From contig CAZDWS010000012.1 of the NCBI GenBank assembly GCA_964509295.1, positions 60,542-124,541 of the forward strand: DNA of 64,000 bases, written 5' to 3'. Below the pieces are notes generated by a model, which was given only the letters and a program-made list of their open reading frames with translations, was not told where the DNA came from and made no database searches. Position 1 is the stretch's first letter. Each line of letters starts with the position of its first letter. Made by a program: the position numbers and the translations under genes. The DNA is from JBGSQR01 sp964509295. GTDB lineage: Bacteria; Desulfobacterota; Desulfuromonadia; Geobacterales; Pseudopelobacteraceae. Positions 1 through 9,335 of this stretch are shown piece after piece.

Positions 1-99
1 TTTGTTTGATTGCTTGTGATATGGAAATTTGATAAATATCAGCATGTTATAGAGGTGTAGCAATTTACAAATAAAATATCCCAAGGGAGGCATTTGCAT

Positions 100-1743
100 A
101 TGTCGAAGCAACTTGATTACACCGTCGGTGGACTGCTTGACGAAATGGCCAGCAGTTATCCCGACAATGAAGCTTTGGTCTACCCGGAACGGAAGCTCAG
201 GTACACTTATAAAGAATTTAATGAAGTGTGTCGGCAGGTTGCAAAAGGTCTTCTCAAAATTGGAGTTAAAAAGGGGGACAAGCTTTCTATCTGGGCCAAT
301 AATGTCCCTGAGTGGGTTGTTCTTCAGTTTGCCTCTGCCAAAGTCGGTGCCATTCTGGTTACCGTAAATACCAGCTACAAATCATCCGAACTTGAATATA
401 TTCTCAATCAGTCCGATTCCTCCATGCTTTTCATGGTCCGCTCTTTCAAGGGTTTTGACTATGTAAACGCTCTCCGCGAAGTTGTTCCAGTTCTTAATTC
501 TGATCCTGAAAAACCTCTGGATTGCTATAATCTGCCTTTTTTGAAAAAAGTAGTTTTCATTGGTGAAGACACTCCAGGCGGGATGCTTAATTTTGATCAG
601 TTGATTGAGTTGGGACTTACTGTGCCAGATATTGATCTGGCAGAAGTTGAAAGCTCTCTGGATTGTCACGAAACAATTAATATGCAGTATACTTCCGGTA
701 CCACAGGTTTCCCCAAGGGGGTCATGCTATCCCACTACAATGTTGTAAATAACGGTTACGCAATTGGTGAGTGTATGAAATTCACCCATAAGGATCGTCT
801 CTGTATTCCGGTTCCGTTCTTTCACTGTTTCGGTTGTGTTCTTGGGGTCATGGTCTGTGTTACCCATGCCTCTGCCATGGTACCGGTGGAGACCTTTGAT
901 CCGCTGAAAGTCCTGCAGACGATTGAGGCGGAAAAGTGTACTGCCGTACATGGTGTGCCGACGATGTTTATTGCCGAACTGGAGCATCCGGAGTTCAGCA
1001 AGTTTGATCTTTCCAGTATGAGGACCGGAATCATGGCCGGTTCTGTCTGTCCGATCGAGGTCATGAAGCGGGCCGTAAAAGATATGCATGTTACGGAGAT
1101 TACCAGTGTCTACGGCCAGACCGAGTCATCTCCCGGCATAACCCAGACGCGTACGGAAGACGCGATTGAATTGAGGGTCGCTACGGTTGGACGGGCTCTT
1201 CCTGGCGCGGAAGTCAAAATTGTGGATATTGAAACCGGTGTTACTCTTCCGCCAGGCAAGCAGGGTGAGCTTTGCGCCAGAGGATACATGGTGATGAAGG
1301 GCTACTACAAAATGCCTGAGGAAACCGCCAAGGTCATTGACGGCGACGGCTGGCTGCATACCGGAGATCTGGCCATTATGGATGAGAACGGTTACTGCAA
1401 GATCACAGGCCGGATCAAACAGATGATTATTCGTGGTGGTGAGAATATTTATCCTCGCGAGATTGAAGAGTTCATTTATACTCATCCCAAAGTATCTGAT
1501 GTTCAGGTTTACGGAGTGCCGGATCGCAAATACGGCGAACAGGTCATGGCGGCAATAATTCTTAAAACCGGAATGGAGATGACGGAAGAAGAACTGAAGT
1601 CTTTTTGTAGTGACAAGATTGCCCATTACAAAATTCCACGTTATGTAAGGTTTGTGGATTCATTTCCCATGACCGCATCCGGTAAGATCCAGAAGTTTAA
1701 AATGAGGGAAATGGCTATTAAGGAATTGAATCTGGAAGTTTAA
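100..1743 (+). CDS. AMP-forming acyl-CoA synthetase (fatty-acid CoA ligase family)
   Basis: Activates a carboxylic acid, probably a fatty acid, to its CoA thioester through an acyl-adenylate. Visible motifs are the P-loop-like YTSGTTGFPKG near residue 196, GELCARGYMVMKGYY near 388, the GWLHTGDLA adenylation motif near 417, the hinge GRIKQMIIRGGENIYPRE near 440 and the C-terminal catalytic lysine context GKIQKFKMRE near 527. Length (547 aa) is normal for the family. I chose the ATG at 100 because AGGGAGG lies 9 nt upstream; an in-frame TTG at 94 would be too close. It heads a run of + strand genes ending in citrate synthase, which fits acyl-CoA feeding of the TCA cycle. The exact substrate cannot be read from the sequence. 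Confidence 0.93.
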   Translation: MSKQLDYTVGGLLDEMASSYPDNEALVYPERKLRYTYKEFNEVCRQVAKGLLKIGVKKGDKLSIWANNVPEWVVLQFASAKVGAILVTVNTSYKSSELEYILNQSDSSMLFMVRSFKGFDYVNALREVVPVLNSDPEKPLDCYNLPFLKKVVFIGEDTPGGMLNFDQLIELGLTVPDIDLAEVESSLDCHETINMQYTSGTTGFPKGVMLSHYNVVNNGYAIGECMKFTHKDRLCIPVPFFHCFGCVLGVMVCVTHASAMVPVETFDPLKVLQTIEAEKCTAVHGVPTMFIAELEHPEFSKFDLSSMRTGIMAGSVCPIEVMKRAVKDMHVTEITSVYGQTESSPGITQTRTEDAIELRVATVGRALPGAEVKIVDIETGVTLPPGKQGELCARGYMVMKGYYKMPEETAKVIDGDGWLHTGDLAIMDENGYCKITGRIKQMIIRGGENIYPREIEEFIYTHPKVSDVQVYGVPDRKYGEQVMAAIILKTGMEMTEEELKSFCSDKIAHYKIPRYVRFVDSFPMTASGKIQKFKMREMAIKELNLEV

Positions 1744-1767
1744 ATATGGTGTCAAGGGAGGAAGGCA

Positions 1768-2880
1768 ATGGGACTTTGGGACAAGCTTAAAGGCGAACTG
1801 ATTGATATTGTTGAATGGCTGGATGATACTCAGGATACGCTGGTTTACCGGTTTGAACGTTATGATAATGAGATCAAGTATGGAGCAAAGCTGGTGGTCA
1901 GGGAAGGACAGCTGGCCGCCTTTATCAATGAAGGACAGCTGGCTGATGTGTTCAAACCGGGCACTTATACCCTTGAAACCCAAAACATGCCCATCCTGGC
2001 AACCCTGAAGGGATGGAAGTACGGCTTTTCTAGTCCATTCAAAGCTGAAGTTTACTTTTGCAGTACTCGCCAGTTTACCAACCTGAAATGGGGCACGCCC
2101 GGACCGGTTACCATGCGTGATGCCGAATTCGGCGCCGTGCGTGTTACCGCTTACGGACTTTATTCCATAAAAATCAAGGATCCGGCTGTTTTTATCCGCG
2201 AGATTGTGGGAACCGACGGTAATTTTACTACAGACCAGATTGAAGACAATCTGCGCGGCAAGATCGGCAGCCGTATTAAGGAGGTCCTGCCGGATGCCGG
2301 TATTCCGGTCATTGATCTGGAGAGCAAGGTGATTCAGCTTGGAACTACACTCAAGGAACGTATTGCACCGACTATCGAAGGATTCGGCTTGGAATTGACC
2401 GAGGTGCAGGTACAGGATGTGGGCTTGCCGGAAGAGGTGGAGCGGGCCATTGACAAGGCCGGAGCCATGCGGGCTATCGGCAATATGCAGACTTATACCC
2501 AATATGAGACAGCCAGTGCAATCAGGGATGCGGCCAATAATCCGGGTGGACTTGCTGCAGCCGGAGTAGGTGTCGGAATGGGATTGGGGATGGGCGGACT
2601 GATGGCCGGTGCCATGGGGGGGATGTTCAGCGGTCAGACCCAATCGGCACAATCGACGGCTCCACCGCCTCTGCCGCTGCAGATGCAGCTGTTTGTCGCT
2701 TTGAACGGACAGCAGACGGGGCCTTTTGATGCAGCTGTTATTCAGCAGATGGCCCAGTCCGGTCAATTGACAAAGAAAACATTGGTCTGGAAACAGGGTA
2801 TGGCCGGTTGGGAGGCTGCTGAACAGGTGCCTGAGTTGAACTCCGTTTTTGGCACTGTTCCGCCACCACTGCCGCAGTAA
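1768..2880 (+). CDS. SPFH-domain protein with C-terminal GYF_2-like domain
   Basis: Resembles the bacterial virion-core-protein-like branch of the SPFH (stomatin/prohibitin/flotillin) superfamily. Residues 1-250 form the SPFH part (NEGQLADVFKPGTYTLETQNMP near 55; GLELTEVQVQDVGLPEEVER near 212). A glycine/methionine-rich linker follows (about 260-290), then a C-terminal module of about 60 residues with G-Q-Q-T-G-P-F and W-K-Q-G-M-A-G-W-E, typical of GYF_2/DUF4339 domains, ending in a PPPLPQ tail. No transmembrane helix is obvious, so it is probably peripheral or cytosolic. It starts 24 nt after the acyl-CoA synthetase with a good GGGAGG ribosome site, so co-transcription is likely. Function unknown; scaffold-like membrane organisation is the family guess. 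Confidence 0.85.
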   Translation: MGLWDKLKGELIDIVEWLDDTQDTLVYRFERYDNEIKYGAKLVVREGQLAAFINEGQLADVFKPGTYTLETQNMPILATLKGWKYGFSSPFKAEVYFCSTRQFTNLKWGTPGPVTMRDAEFGAVRVTAYGLYSIKIKDPAVFIREIVGTDGNFTTDQIEDNLRGKIGSRIKEVLPDAGIPVIDLESKVIQLGTTLKERIAPTIEGFGLELTEVQVQDVGLPEEVERAIDKAGAMRAIGNMQTYTQYETASAIRDAANNPGGLAAAGVGVGMGLGMGGLMAGAMGGMFSGQTQSAQSTAPPPLPLQMQLFVALNGQQTGPFDAAVIQQMAQSGQLTKKTLVWKQGMAGWEAAEQVPELNSVFGTVPPPLPQ

Positions 2881-2886
2881 GCAGCC

Positions 2887-2911
2887 TAAGGCTTAGGTTT
2901 TTTTAGCCTTA
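2887..2911 (+). terminator. Weak hairpin after SPFH gene
   Basis: TAAGGCT and AGCCTTA can pair across a T-rich loop immediately after the SPFH gene. The following bases (CTTAACTTCAATTTCAAC) resemble the GTTAAG/GTTGAG repeat words seen near tatC. It may be an attenuating or processing hairpin rather than a full terminator. Confidence 0.3.
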
Positions 2912-2944
2912 ACTTCAATTTCAACTTAGAAAGGTTAATTTTTG

Positions 2945-4159
2945 ATGAGAATTACGCCCGCACAAGAACTTGAACAACGCTGGAAAAAACTTCAGCAATA
3001 CATGCTTGCGGATGGTCTGGATGCTGTTATCATTGTTCAGAACGCCGATCTTTTTTACTTTACCGGTACAACCCAGAGCGGCAATCTGTATGTTCCTGCC
3101 AGTGGTTCGCCCATATATATGGTGCGCAAGGACCTGAACCGGGCTCGCCAGGAGTCAAAACTTTCAGAGATAGTTTCTTTTGCATCCATGAAGGATGTGC
3201 CGGGCAGATTGGCTGAATATGGTTACAAAGAACCTGCCAGAATCGGGATGGAACTGGATGTTGTTCCGGTCGGTTTTTTTGAAAGATATCGTAAAGTCTA
3301 TCCTGATGCCGATTTCGTTGATGCAACTCACCTGATACGCAGGGTACGCATGATCAAGTCGGATTACGAAGTCTCGATCTTGGAAGAGGCCGCCATACAG
3401 GTTGATAAAATCTTTCAGAGAGCACGTCAAGTTATCCGCCAGGGTATGACCGAGATTGAGCTGGCTGCCGAATTGGAGTATGTGGCCCGGATCAACAACC
3501 ACATGGGCTTTATGCGCATGCGCAGTTTCAACGGTGAAATGGTTTTCGGACACGCCTTTTCCGGCGCTGCCGGTGCCGTTCCGGCTTATAACGATACTCC
3601 GCTTGGCGGGCCGGGTATGCATCCGGCCTTTGGCCAGGGGGCCGGAAAAAGTACCATAGAATGTAATGAACCGATTGTCATAGATTTTACCGGCAGTATC
3701 GACGGCTATATGGTTGATCAGACCCGGATCTTCTCCATCGGTCCTGTTTCTGATAGCCTTGCCAGGGGCTATGATGATATGCTCAAAATCAAGGATTTAA
3801 TGAGGCAGATTGTCAGGCCGGGCGTTTCGTGGGGTTCAGTCTATGCGGAGTGTCATGAACTGGCTGTGAACATGGGCTATGCCGATAGTTTCATGGGGGC
3901 CAGTGGCGCTCAGGTATCTTTTATAGGTCATGGTCTGGGCATTGAGATTGATGAGTATCCGTTCATTGCCAGAGGATTTGATAAAATGCATTTTGAGACC
4001 GGAATGGCTTTCGCCTTTGAGCCGAAGCTGGTTTTTCCCGGAATTGGATCGGTTGGAATTGAAGATACTTTTTTCCTTGGTGTTGATGGACTTAGACAAA
4101 TAACTTTTACAAGTGATGAGCTCGTGGTTCTTGATTGTCAGGAAGCTGCTGCAGCATAA
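2945..4159 (+). CDS. M24-family metallopeptidase (Xaa-Pro aminopeptidase-like)
   Basis: Probable cytosolic proline aminopeptidase-type hydrolase with a creatinase-like N-terminal domain (about residues 1-140) and a pita-bread catalytic domain (about 150-400). Candidate two-metal ligands are visible: Asp in VIDFTGSIDGYMVDQTR, His in FIGHGLGIEIDEYP, Glu in FAFEPKLVFPG and Glu in GIEDTFF. Length about 404 aa is usual. The ATG at 2945 is preferred over the TTG at 2942 because of AGAAAGG about 10 nt upstream. It lies between the SPFH gene and citrate synthase on the same strand. Substrate specificity within M24 (Xaa-Pro peptidase versus creatinase-like) is not certain. Confidence 0.88.
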   Translation: MRITPAQELEQRWKKLQQYMLADGLDAVIIVQNADLFYFTGTTQSGNLYVPASGSPIYMVRKDLNRARQESKLSEIVSFASMKDVPGRLAEYGYKEPARIGMELDVVPVGFFERYRKVYPDADFVDATHLIRRVRMIKSDYEVSILEEAAIQVDKIFQRARQVIRQGMTEIELAAELEYVARINNHMGFMRMRSFNGEMVFGHAFSGAAGAVPAYNDTPLGGPGMHPAFGQGAGKSTIECNEPIVIDFTGSIDGYMVDQTRIFSIGPVSDSLARGYDDMLKIKDLMRQIVRPGVSWGSVYAECHELAVNMGYADSFMGASGAQVSFIGHGLGIEIDEYPFIARGFDKMHFETGMAFAFEPKLVFPGIGSVGIEDTFFLGVDGLRQITFTSDELVVLDCQEAAAA

Positions 4160-4179
4160 AAACTGAAGGGGGTTGCGCG

Positions 4180-5499
4180 ATGAGACTGAAAGAGGCCCTT
4201 AAACTAAAGATAGAAGAGACCAGGCCACGTGTCAAAGAGTTGCTCAAGGAACATGGCAAAGTCAAGATTGATGATGTTACCATCGAGCAGTGCATTGGCG
4301 GTGCCCGTGATATTACCTGTCTGGTCAGTGATATTTCCAGTCTTGATCCCTATGAAGGTATCCGGTTTCGTGGCAAAACCATACCAGAAACAATTGAAGC
4401 GCTGCCAAAAGCTCCGGATTCGTCCTATCCAACGATTGAGGCCTTCTGGTATTTTCTTCTGACCGGTGAAATTCCGACAGAAGATGAAGTTGAGGATGTC
4501 CTGCACGATTTCAAGGGACGCGCCAATGTTCCTTACTATGTTTTTGACGTGATTCGTGCCCTGCCGGTTGGTACCCATCCCATGGTCATGCTGTCCAGCG
4601 CCGTGCTCTCCATGCAGCGCGACTCCAAGTTTGCCCGTTATTACAATTCACCTAAATTTAATAAAAATGATGCCTGGGCCTACATGTACGAGGATGGCAG
4701 CGATCTGGTGGCCAGATTGCCTGAAATCGCCGCCTTCATCTACCGATATCTCTATAAGGGATGCGACATTATTACATCGAATCCCGAGCTGGATCTGGGG
4801 GCCAACTTTGCTCACATGATGGGAATTGAACCGCCGTACGATGATGTTTCCAGGATGTATTTTATTGTCCATTCGGACCATGAGTCCGGTAACGTTTCAG
4901 CTCATACAACGCACCTGGTCGCCTCAGCACTCTCCGATGCCTACTATTCTTACTCTGCAGGTCTTAATGGTCTGGCTGGCCCGTTGCACGGCCTTGCCAG
5001 CCAGGAAGTGCTGAAATGGATTCTGGGATTTCAGAAAAAACTGGATGGTGCTGAGCCTAATAAGGAAAATGTTGCCAAGGCACTATGGGATACCCTTAAT
5101 GCCGGTCAGGTAATTCCTGGCTATGGACATGCCGTTCTACGTGTCACTGACTCACGTTATCTTGCGTTAAGAGAATTCTGTCAGAATACCCCCGGACTCA
5201 AGGAAGATCCTCTGTTCAAGCTTGCTTCTGCAATCTACGAAACCGCACCGGATGTTCTGACGCAACATGGCAAAACCAAGAATCCGTGGCCAAACGTGGA
5301 TTCCCAGTCCGGTATTATCCAGGCCTATTATGGTGTTAATGAATGTGATTTCTATACAGTACTGTTTGCCGTAGGGCGTGCGCTGGGCACCATGGCCAAC
5401 ATAACCTGGGACCGTGCACTCTCATATCCACTGGAACGACCCAAGTCCGTAACAATCGGAGACCTTGAAAAATGGGCAGCCGCAGGTGGCAAAAACTAA
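4180..5499 (+). CDS. gltA: Citrate synthase, eukaryote-like type
   Basis: Condenses acetyl-CoA and oxaloacetate to citrate, entry step of the TCA cycle. Active-site histidines lie in GPLHGLAS (near residue 269) and GYGHAVLRVTDSRY (near 316), with the catalytic aspartate in NVDSQSG (near 374), spaced as in animal mitochondrial citrate synthase. The 439-aa length and N-terminal extension fit the eukaryote-like family described for Geobacteraceae. The ATG at 4180 is chosen because AAGGGGG lies about 8 nt upstream and the protein then starts MRLKEALKLK; an upstream in-frame ATG overlaps the preceding peptidase. A strong hairpin terminator follows at 5533. Confidence 0.96.
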   Translation: MRLKEALKLKIEETRPRVKELLKEHGKVKIDDVTIEQCIGGARDITCLVSDISSLDPYEGIRFRGKTIPETIEALPKAPDSSYPTIEAFWYFLLTGEIPTEDEVEDVLHDFKGRANVPYYVFDVIRALPVGTHPMVMLSSAVLSMQRDSKFARYYNSPKFNKNDAWAYMYEDGSDLVARLPEIAAFIYRYLYKGCDIITSNPELDLGANFAHMMGIEPPYDDVSRMYFIVHSDHESGNVSAHTTHLVASALSDAYYSYSAGLNGLAGPLHGLASQEVLKWILGFQKKLDGAEPNKENVAKALWDTLNAGQVIPGYGHAVLRVTDSRYLALREFCQNTPGLKEDPLFKLASAIYETAPDVLTQHGKTKNPWPNVDSQSGIIQAYYGVNECDFYTVLFAVGRALGTMANITWDRALSYPLERPKSVTIGDLEKWAAAGGKN

Positions 5500-5532
5500 C
5501 GGTTCTTTGCGTTAAACAGGCTTCAAATTTTA

Positions 5533-5564
5533 ACGGGGGTGCAATTTTGCACACCCGTTTTTAT
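5533..5564 (+). terminator. Rho-independent terminator after gltA
   Basis: GGGTGCA and TGCACACCC pair around an ATTT loop and are followed by a run of T, just downstream of the citrate synthase stop codon. Confidence 0.85.
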
Positions 5565-5714
5565 TTTCCTGCTTGCATTTTTTTAAAAGTGAGGTATAAA
5601 AGGACTATATTTGTCGTGTTTGAATTGTTTAAACCAATTTAAAGCAAAATGAAGTAGTAAGATCAACTATTCGTCAGCGCCTGCAAAGGCAAAACTCAAA
5701 TCAGGAGGATTCAA

Positions 5715-6095
5715 ATGGCTAATCTGCTGGAAGTTTACAAATGCGAACTGTGTGGAAATATTGTTGAAGTTATTCATGCTGCCGATGGTCAACTGGCATG
5801 CTGTGGTCAGGACATGAAGCTCATCACTGAAAATACTGTTGATGCCGCTAAGGAAAAACATGTACCGGTGATCGAGGTATGTGAGGGATGTGTTAAAGTT
5901 ACTGTGGGTAGCGTTGCTCATCCAATGGAAGAAAAACATTACATCGAGTGGATTGAGTTGATTGCCGACGGCAAGTCCTATCGCCAGTTTCTTCAGCCGG
6001 GTTCAGCGCCGGAAGCCGTATTCAACGTATCCGCTGCAAAGCTGACCGCCCGTGAATACTGTAATCTGCATGGCCTCTGGGCTGCTCAGGCCTAG
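5715..6095 (+). CDS. dfx: Desulfoferrodoxin (superoxide reductase, 2Fe type)
   Basis: Reduces superoxide to hydrogen peroxide in anaerobes, in the cytoplasm. The N-terminal desulforedoxin-like centre I is complete (C10, C13, C29, C30). The catalytic centre II ligands are H49, H69, H75, C115 and H118, and the E47-K48 pair before H49 is the usual catalytic motif. Length 126 aa is typical. Start ATG 5715 follows CAGGAGG. The gene is monocistronic, with terminators on both sides (5533 and 6117). An extra CEGC pair at 56-59 is seen; no role is assigned. With sodC and cydAB in the same window it forms part of an oxygen-defence set. Confidence 0.96.
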   Translation: MANLLEVYKCELCGNIVEVIHAADGQLACCGQDMKLITENTVDAAKEKHVPVIEVCEGCVKVTVGSVAHPMEEKHYIEWIELIADGKSYRQFLQPGSAPEAVFNVSAAKLTAREYCNLHGLWAAQA

Positions 6096-6116
6096 ATTGT
6101 ATTCAGGCAGTTTTTC

Positions 6117-6149
6117 AAAGGCCTGCGGAATTTTCTGCAGGCCTTTTTT
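6117..6149 (+). terminator. Rho-independent terminator after desulfoferrodoxin
   Basis: A 10-bp stem (AAAGGCCTGC with GCAGGCCTTT) closes a short loop and runs into a T tract, just after the dfx stop codon. Confidence 0.9.
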
Positions 6150-6299
6150 ATTGATACTGTTTAGTCAAAATAGGCTTAAACAGGCTATTCTGCTTGCTTT
6201 AAGCTTTCATGAACTGATTTTGTGTGGTATAAATTGAAAAATATCAAGCTGTTTTAAATGCTCTGTTGAAATATTAATTTGAATTTAAAACAGGTACAA

Positions 6300-7013
6300 A
6301 TGACCAGTGATCCAAATATAAACTATAACGAGTATTACCGGCAGATTGAAGACGACAACAATGATAATATTGTTGAGATTCTGCTGGGTATTGTTGGTGC
6401 TGAAAAACCGGCAGAAGTAAGATTTCTTAATTTTTACAAAGAGGTTGCCATAGTTAGTACGGCAACAATAACATACGCATTTGGAGATACACTTTCCTGC
6501 AGAACCTCTGATGCCCAGGCACGGGCCATTGCAATCAGCAATAACACTATTATCCGTTCTTCTGCTTTGCGGCACGATGTGTTTGCAAAAGCTACTTACC
6601 AGTCAGATACAAAAGAAGTTTTTATCTCTGATTTCTATTATGTTGAGGTTTATCCAGAACGTCGTACTTCGGTTCGCGTGAAGATTGACTCCCTTTTTCC
6701 ACTGATTATTGAAGCCGGTCCAATGCAATTCAATGGTAAGCTGCGGGAACTTTCTCTTCACGGGTGTGCTGTTGATATTCCAGACCCAGAGCTGATGGGG
6801 AACTATAAATTTTTCTATCTGAATATGGATATGCCGTTCAAGACATTCAAGGGAACCCATAAATCACGTATTATGGTCAAATTTGTCAGGGGAGAGCAGG
6901 GACCCAGAAGTTACAGGTGCATTTTTACTTTCGAACATGATAATACCACCGAAGATCAGATAGGAAGACTTCTTACTCAAAGGCAGACGGAAATCATCAG
7001 GGAATTGAAGTAG
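6300..7013 (+). CDS. PilZ-domain-like protein (putative c-di-GMP effector)
   Basis: A 237-aa soluble protein. The C-terminal half has the two PilZ signatures: an arginine motif (ERRTSVRV near residue 121) followed about 30 residues later by ELSLHGCAV, matching the (D/N)xSxxG element with Glu in the first place. The N-terminal half looks like the YcgR-type N-terminal barrel but is weakly conserved. Start ATG 6300 is chosen over a TTG at 6279; the ribosome site (CAGG) is weak. The gene stands between dfx and lptF with no clear partner. c-di-GMP binding is inferred from motifs only. Confidence 0.7.
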   Translation: MTSDPNINYNEYYRQIEDDNNDNIVEILLGIVGAEKPAEVRFLNFYKEVAIVSTATITYAFGDTLSCRTSDAQARAIAISNNTIIRSSALRHDVFAKATYQSDTKEVFISDFYYVEVYPERRTSVRVKIDSLFPLIIEAGPMQFNGKLRELSLHGCAVDIPDPELMGNYKFFYLNMDMPFKTFKGTHKSRIMVKFVRGEQGPRSYRCIFTFEHDNTTEDQIGRLLTQRQTEIIRELK

Positions 7014-7085
7014 TTTCAGTTTTGAAAGGGCTTATTTCCCCTGCTTTCTTTACACAGGCCGCCCAGTCATGTATCATCCCCACCC

Positions 7086-8234
7086 ATGAAACGCATACTC
7101 AACTTTTACATAGTCCGCGAAATTGTTTCCCTGTTTCTGCTGGGCATTGCCGTGTTTACGCTGATACTGCTGATGGGTCGCTTGATAAAGTTGACCGATA
7201 TGGTGGTTTCACGTGGTGTTCCAATGGAAGATGTCGCCTGGATGATCGCCTATCTGATGCCTTCTTTTCTGGTTTTTACTCTACCCATGGCATTTTTGAT
7301 GGCTGTCTTGATGGCTTTTGGTCGCCTGTCTGCCGATAATGAGATTACCGTCATGAAGGCTGGAGGTATCAGTCTTGTACAGCTCCTGCCGCCGGTACTG
7401 ATCTGTTCAGCAGTTGCCACAGCGTTGGGGCTCGCCATCAGCGTTTTTGGCGTCCCCTGGGGTAACAGCGCCTTCAAATTGCAGAGTTTTAAGGTCCTCA
7501 AGCAAAATGTTACTGCAACAATCCGGGAAAAGATTTTCTGGGATGATATGCCGGGTGTTGTGCTTTATACGGATCATTATGATGAAGAGAGACATACCCT
7601 AAAAGGCGTGATAATTCATGACGGCCGGGACAAAAGCAGGCCGCTGACGATCTTTGCCGCTGATGGTGTGCTGGGTAGTGTGTCGGGTCAGAATGATATT
7701 CGCATTGTCCTTCGCCAGGGCAGTATTCACAAAACCGGTAAAACCGATGAATATCAACTGGTAAACTTCAGTGAATACATCATGACTATTGCCGGGCCTG
7801 ATAGTAAGGGCGGCGTCGGTTATAGCGAGCTGGATATGGGCATCAATGAATTGAAAAGCCGCATTAAAGACCCGGCCACACCTGCTCAGGTCAGGCTGAA
7901 AATGTCTGCCGAACTGCAGAGTCGATTTGCCCTGCCTTTTGCCTCATTAGTCTTTGCCGTGCTTGCAATTCCGTTGGGAATACAGAACAGGCGTTCCGGC
8001 AAATCAGCCGGTTTTTCCATCAGCATCGGCATACTGCTTACCTATTATGTAATGCTTTCTGTGCTGAGAACCTTGGTGGAAAAGGGTGATATTCCGGCCA
8101 TAATTGGCCTTTGGCTGCCGAATGTGATTTTTCTGGTGCTTGGATGGGTATTGTTAAGGATGGCCTCTCAGGAGCGCGAAATTCCCATGCCAACCATTGC
8201 CATGTTTCAACGTTTGTTCCGGAAAGAGGCCTGA
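7086..8234 (+). CDS. lptF: LPS export ABC transporter permease LptF
   Basis: Inner-membrane subunit of the LptB2FG transporter that extracts lipopolysaccharide for the periplasmic Lpt bridge. The 382-aa YjgP/YjgQ-family protein has two N-terminal membrane helices plus a third, a large periplasmic beta-jellyroll region (about residues 120-260) and three C-terminal helices (SRFALPFASLVFAVLAIPLG and following). The start MKRILNFYIVREIVS is typical. Its stop is followed one base later by the start of lptG, so the two are translationally linked. LptD is encoded at 40-42 kb in the same window; the ATPase gene lptB is not present. Confidence 0.93.
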   Translation: MKRILNFYIVREIVSLFLLGIAVFTLILLMGRLIKLTDMVVSRGVPMEDVAWMIAYLMPSFLVFTLPMAFLMAVLMAFGRLSADNEITVMKAGGISLVQLLPPVLICSAVATALGLAISVFGVPWGNSAFKLQSFKVLKQNVTATIREKIFWDDMPGVVLYTDHYDEERHTLKGVIIHDGRDKSRPLTIFAADGVLGSVSGQNDIRIVLRQGSIHKTGKTDEYQLVNFSEYIMTIAGPDSKGGVGYSELDMGINELKSRIKDPATPAQVRLKMSAELQSRFALPFASLVFAVLAIPLGIQNRRSGKSAGFSISIGILLTYYVMLSVLRTLVEKGDIPAIIGLWLPNVIFLVLGWVLLRMASQEREIPMPTIAMFQRLFRKEA

Positions 8235-8235
8235 G

Positions 8236-9315
8236 ATGGGAATACTGAGCCGATATATCGCCGTTACATGGCTCCGTCTGCTGGCGCTCTGCCAGGGCAG
8301 CTTTCTGGCTGTTTACCTGGTGCTGGATATGATGGAGAGGGTTCCCCGCTTTCTGCGTGCAGGCGGTGATGTGCTTGACATTGCCTCATATTTTCTCTGG
8401 AAGATACCGGAAATGATCGGCCAGACAGCCTCTTTTTCCATCTTGATGACTACCCTGCTGACATTGGGGCTCTTGTCACGCAACAGCGAAGTCATTGCCA
8501 TGCGCAGCTGTGGGGTCAGCCTGTTTCGAATATCAATGCCGATGCTGGGTATGAGCCTGGCCATCTGTCTGTTGCTTTTAACAAACACAGAATTGATCGT
8601 TCCCGAAAGCTCGGAGCGGATGATGCGTTTTGAAAGAGTCAAAATAAAGAAACAGGGAGATAATGCGGTATTCAGGCGCAACAACATCTGGTTCCGTTCA
8701 GATACCCAGATTTTACAGGCTCAACTGTTTGATCCTCAAACAAGAATGCTAAAAGGGGTGTCTGTCTGGACTGTTGATGCTGCCATGAATCCGGTCAGTC
8801 GTATTGATGCAGATTCGGCGCAGTTAAAAGATGGTGGCTGGGTTTTGCAGGGTGTCTCTATCAAGGATTTCAGTAGTGGGAAGGGTTTTAGCAGTCAAAA
8901 AAAAGATACAATGGATATTACCCTGAACCTGAAGATTGATGACCTGCAGGTATTGGACAAGAATGCCGATAATCTGAGCTATCGCAAGCTGAAGGAGTAT
9001 TCCGAAAGTCTGCAGAATGGCGGTTATCAGGCCTACCAATATTTAACGATGATGCATAATAAGCTGTCAGCCCCATTTGCGGCTTTTGTCATGGTTATCC
9101 TGGGAATTCCGTTTGCGCTGCGTAACAGCCGTTCCGGCGGGATAGCACTTGGTATCGGAGCCAGCATCGGCATCGGTTTTGTCTTTTTCGTAGTTAATGC
9201 GGTACTGCTATCCTATGGCCGCAGTGGTGTCTTGCCACCGGTTGTAGCTGCCTGGGGAGCCAATTTTATTTTTGTACTGGGTGGTATCTGGCTGGCAATG
9301 ACGGTTAAGGATTAA
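8236..9315 (+). CDS. lptG: LPS export ABC transporter permease LptG
   Basis: Partner permease of LptF. Begins MGILSRYIAVTWLR and has the same layout: N-terminal helices, periplasmic domain about residues 110-250, and C-terminal helices (KLSAPFAAFVMVILGIPFAL near 275). ATG 8236 immediately follows the lptF TGA at 8232-8234; an upstream in-frame ATG at 8197 lies inside lptF and would add 13 residues with no support. Length 359 aa is normal. It is convergent with the receiver gene at 9336, with only about 20 bases between stop codons and no clear terminator. Confidence 0.93.
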   Translation: MGILSRYIAVTWLRLLALCQGSFLAVYLVLDMMERVPRFLRAGGDVLDIASYFLWKIPEMIGQTASFSILMTTLLTLGLLSRNSEVIAMRSCGVSLFRISMPMLGMSLAICLLLLTNTELIVPESSERMMRFERVKIKKQGDNAVFRRNNIWFRSDTQILQAQLFDPQTRMLKGVSVWTVDAAMNPVSRIDADSAQLKDGGWVLQGVSIKDFSSGKGFSSQKKDTMDITLNLKIDDLQVLDKNADNLSYRKLKEYSESLQNGGYQAYQYLTMMHNKLSAPFAAFVMVILGIPFALRNSRSGGIALGIGASIGIGFVFFVVNAVLLSYGRSGVLPPVVAAWGANFIFVLGGIWLAMTVKD

Positions 9316-9335
9316 GGCACCCTAGCCAGAAATTA

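Noticed and set aside
1660..2766. Long minus-strand open frame opposite the SPFH gene
   Set aside because: Composition is that of a reverse-complement shadow, no recognisable product, no ribosome site, and it covers a well-supported gene.
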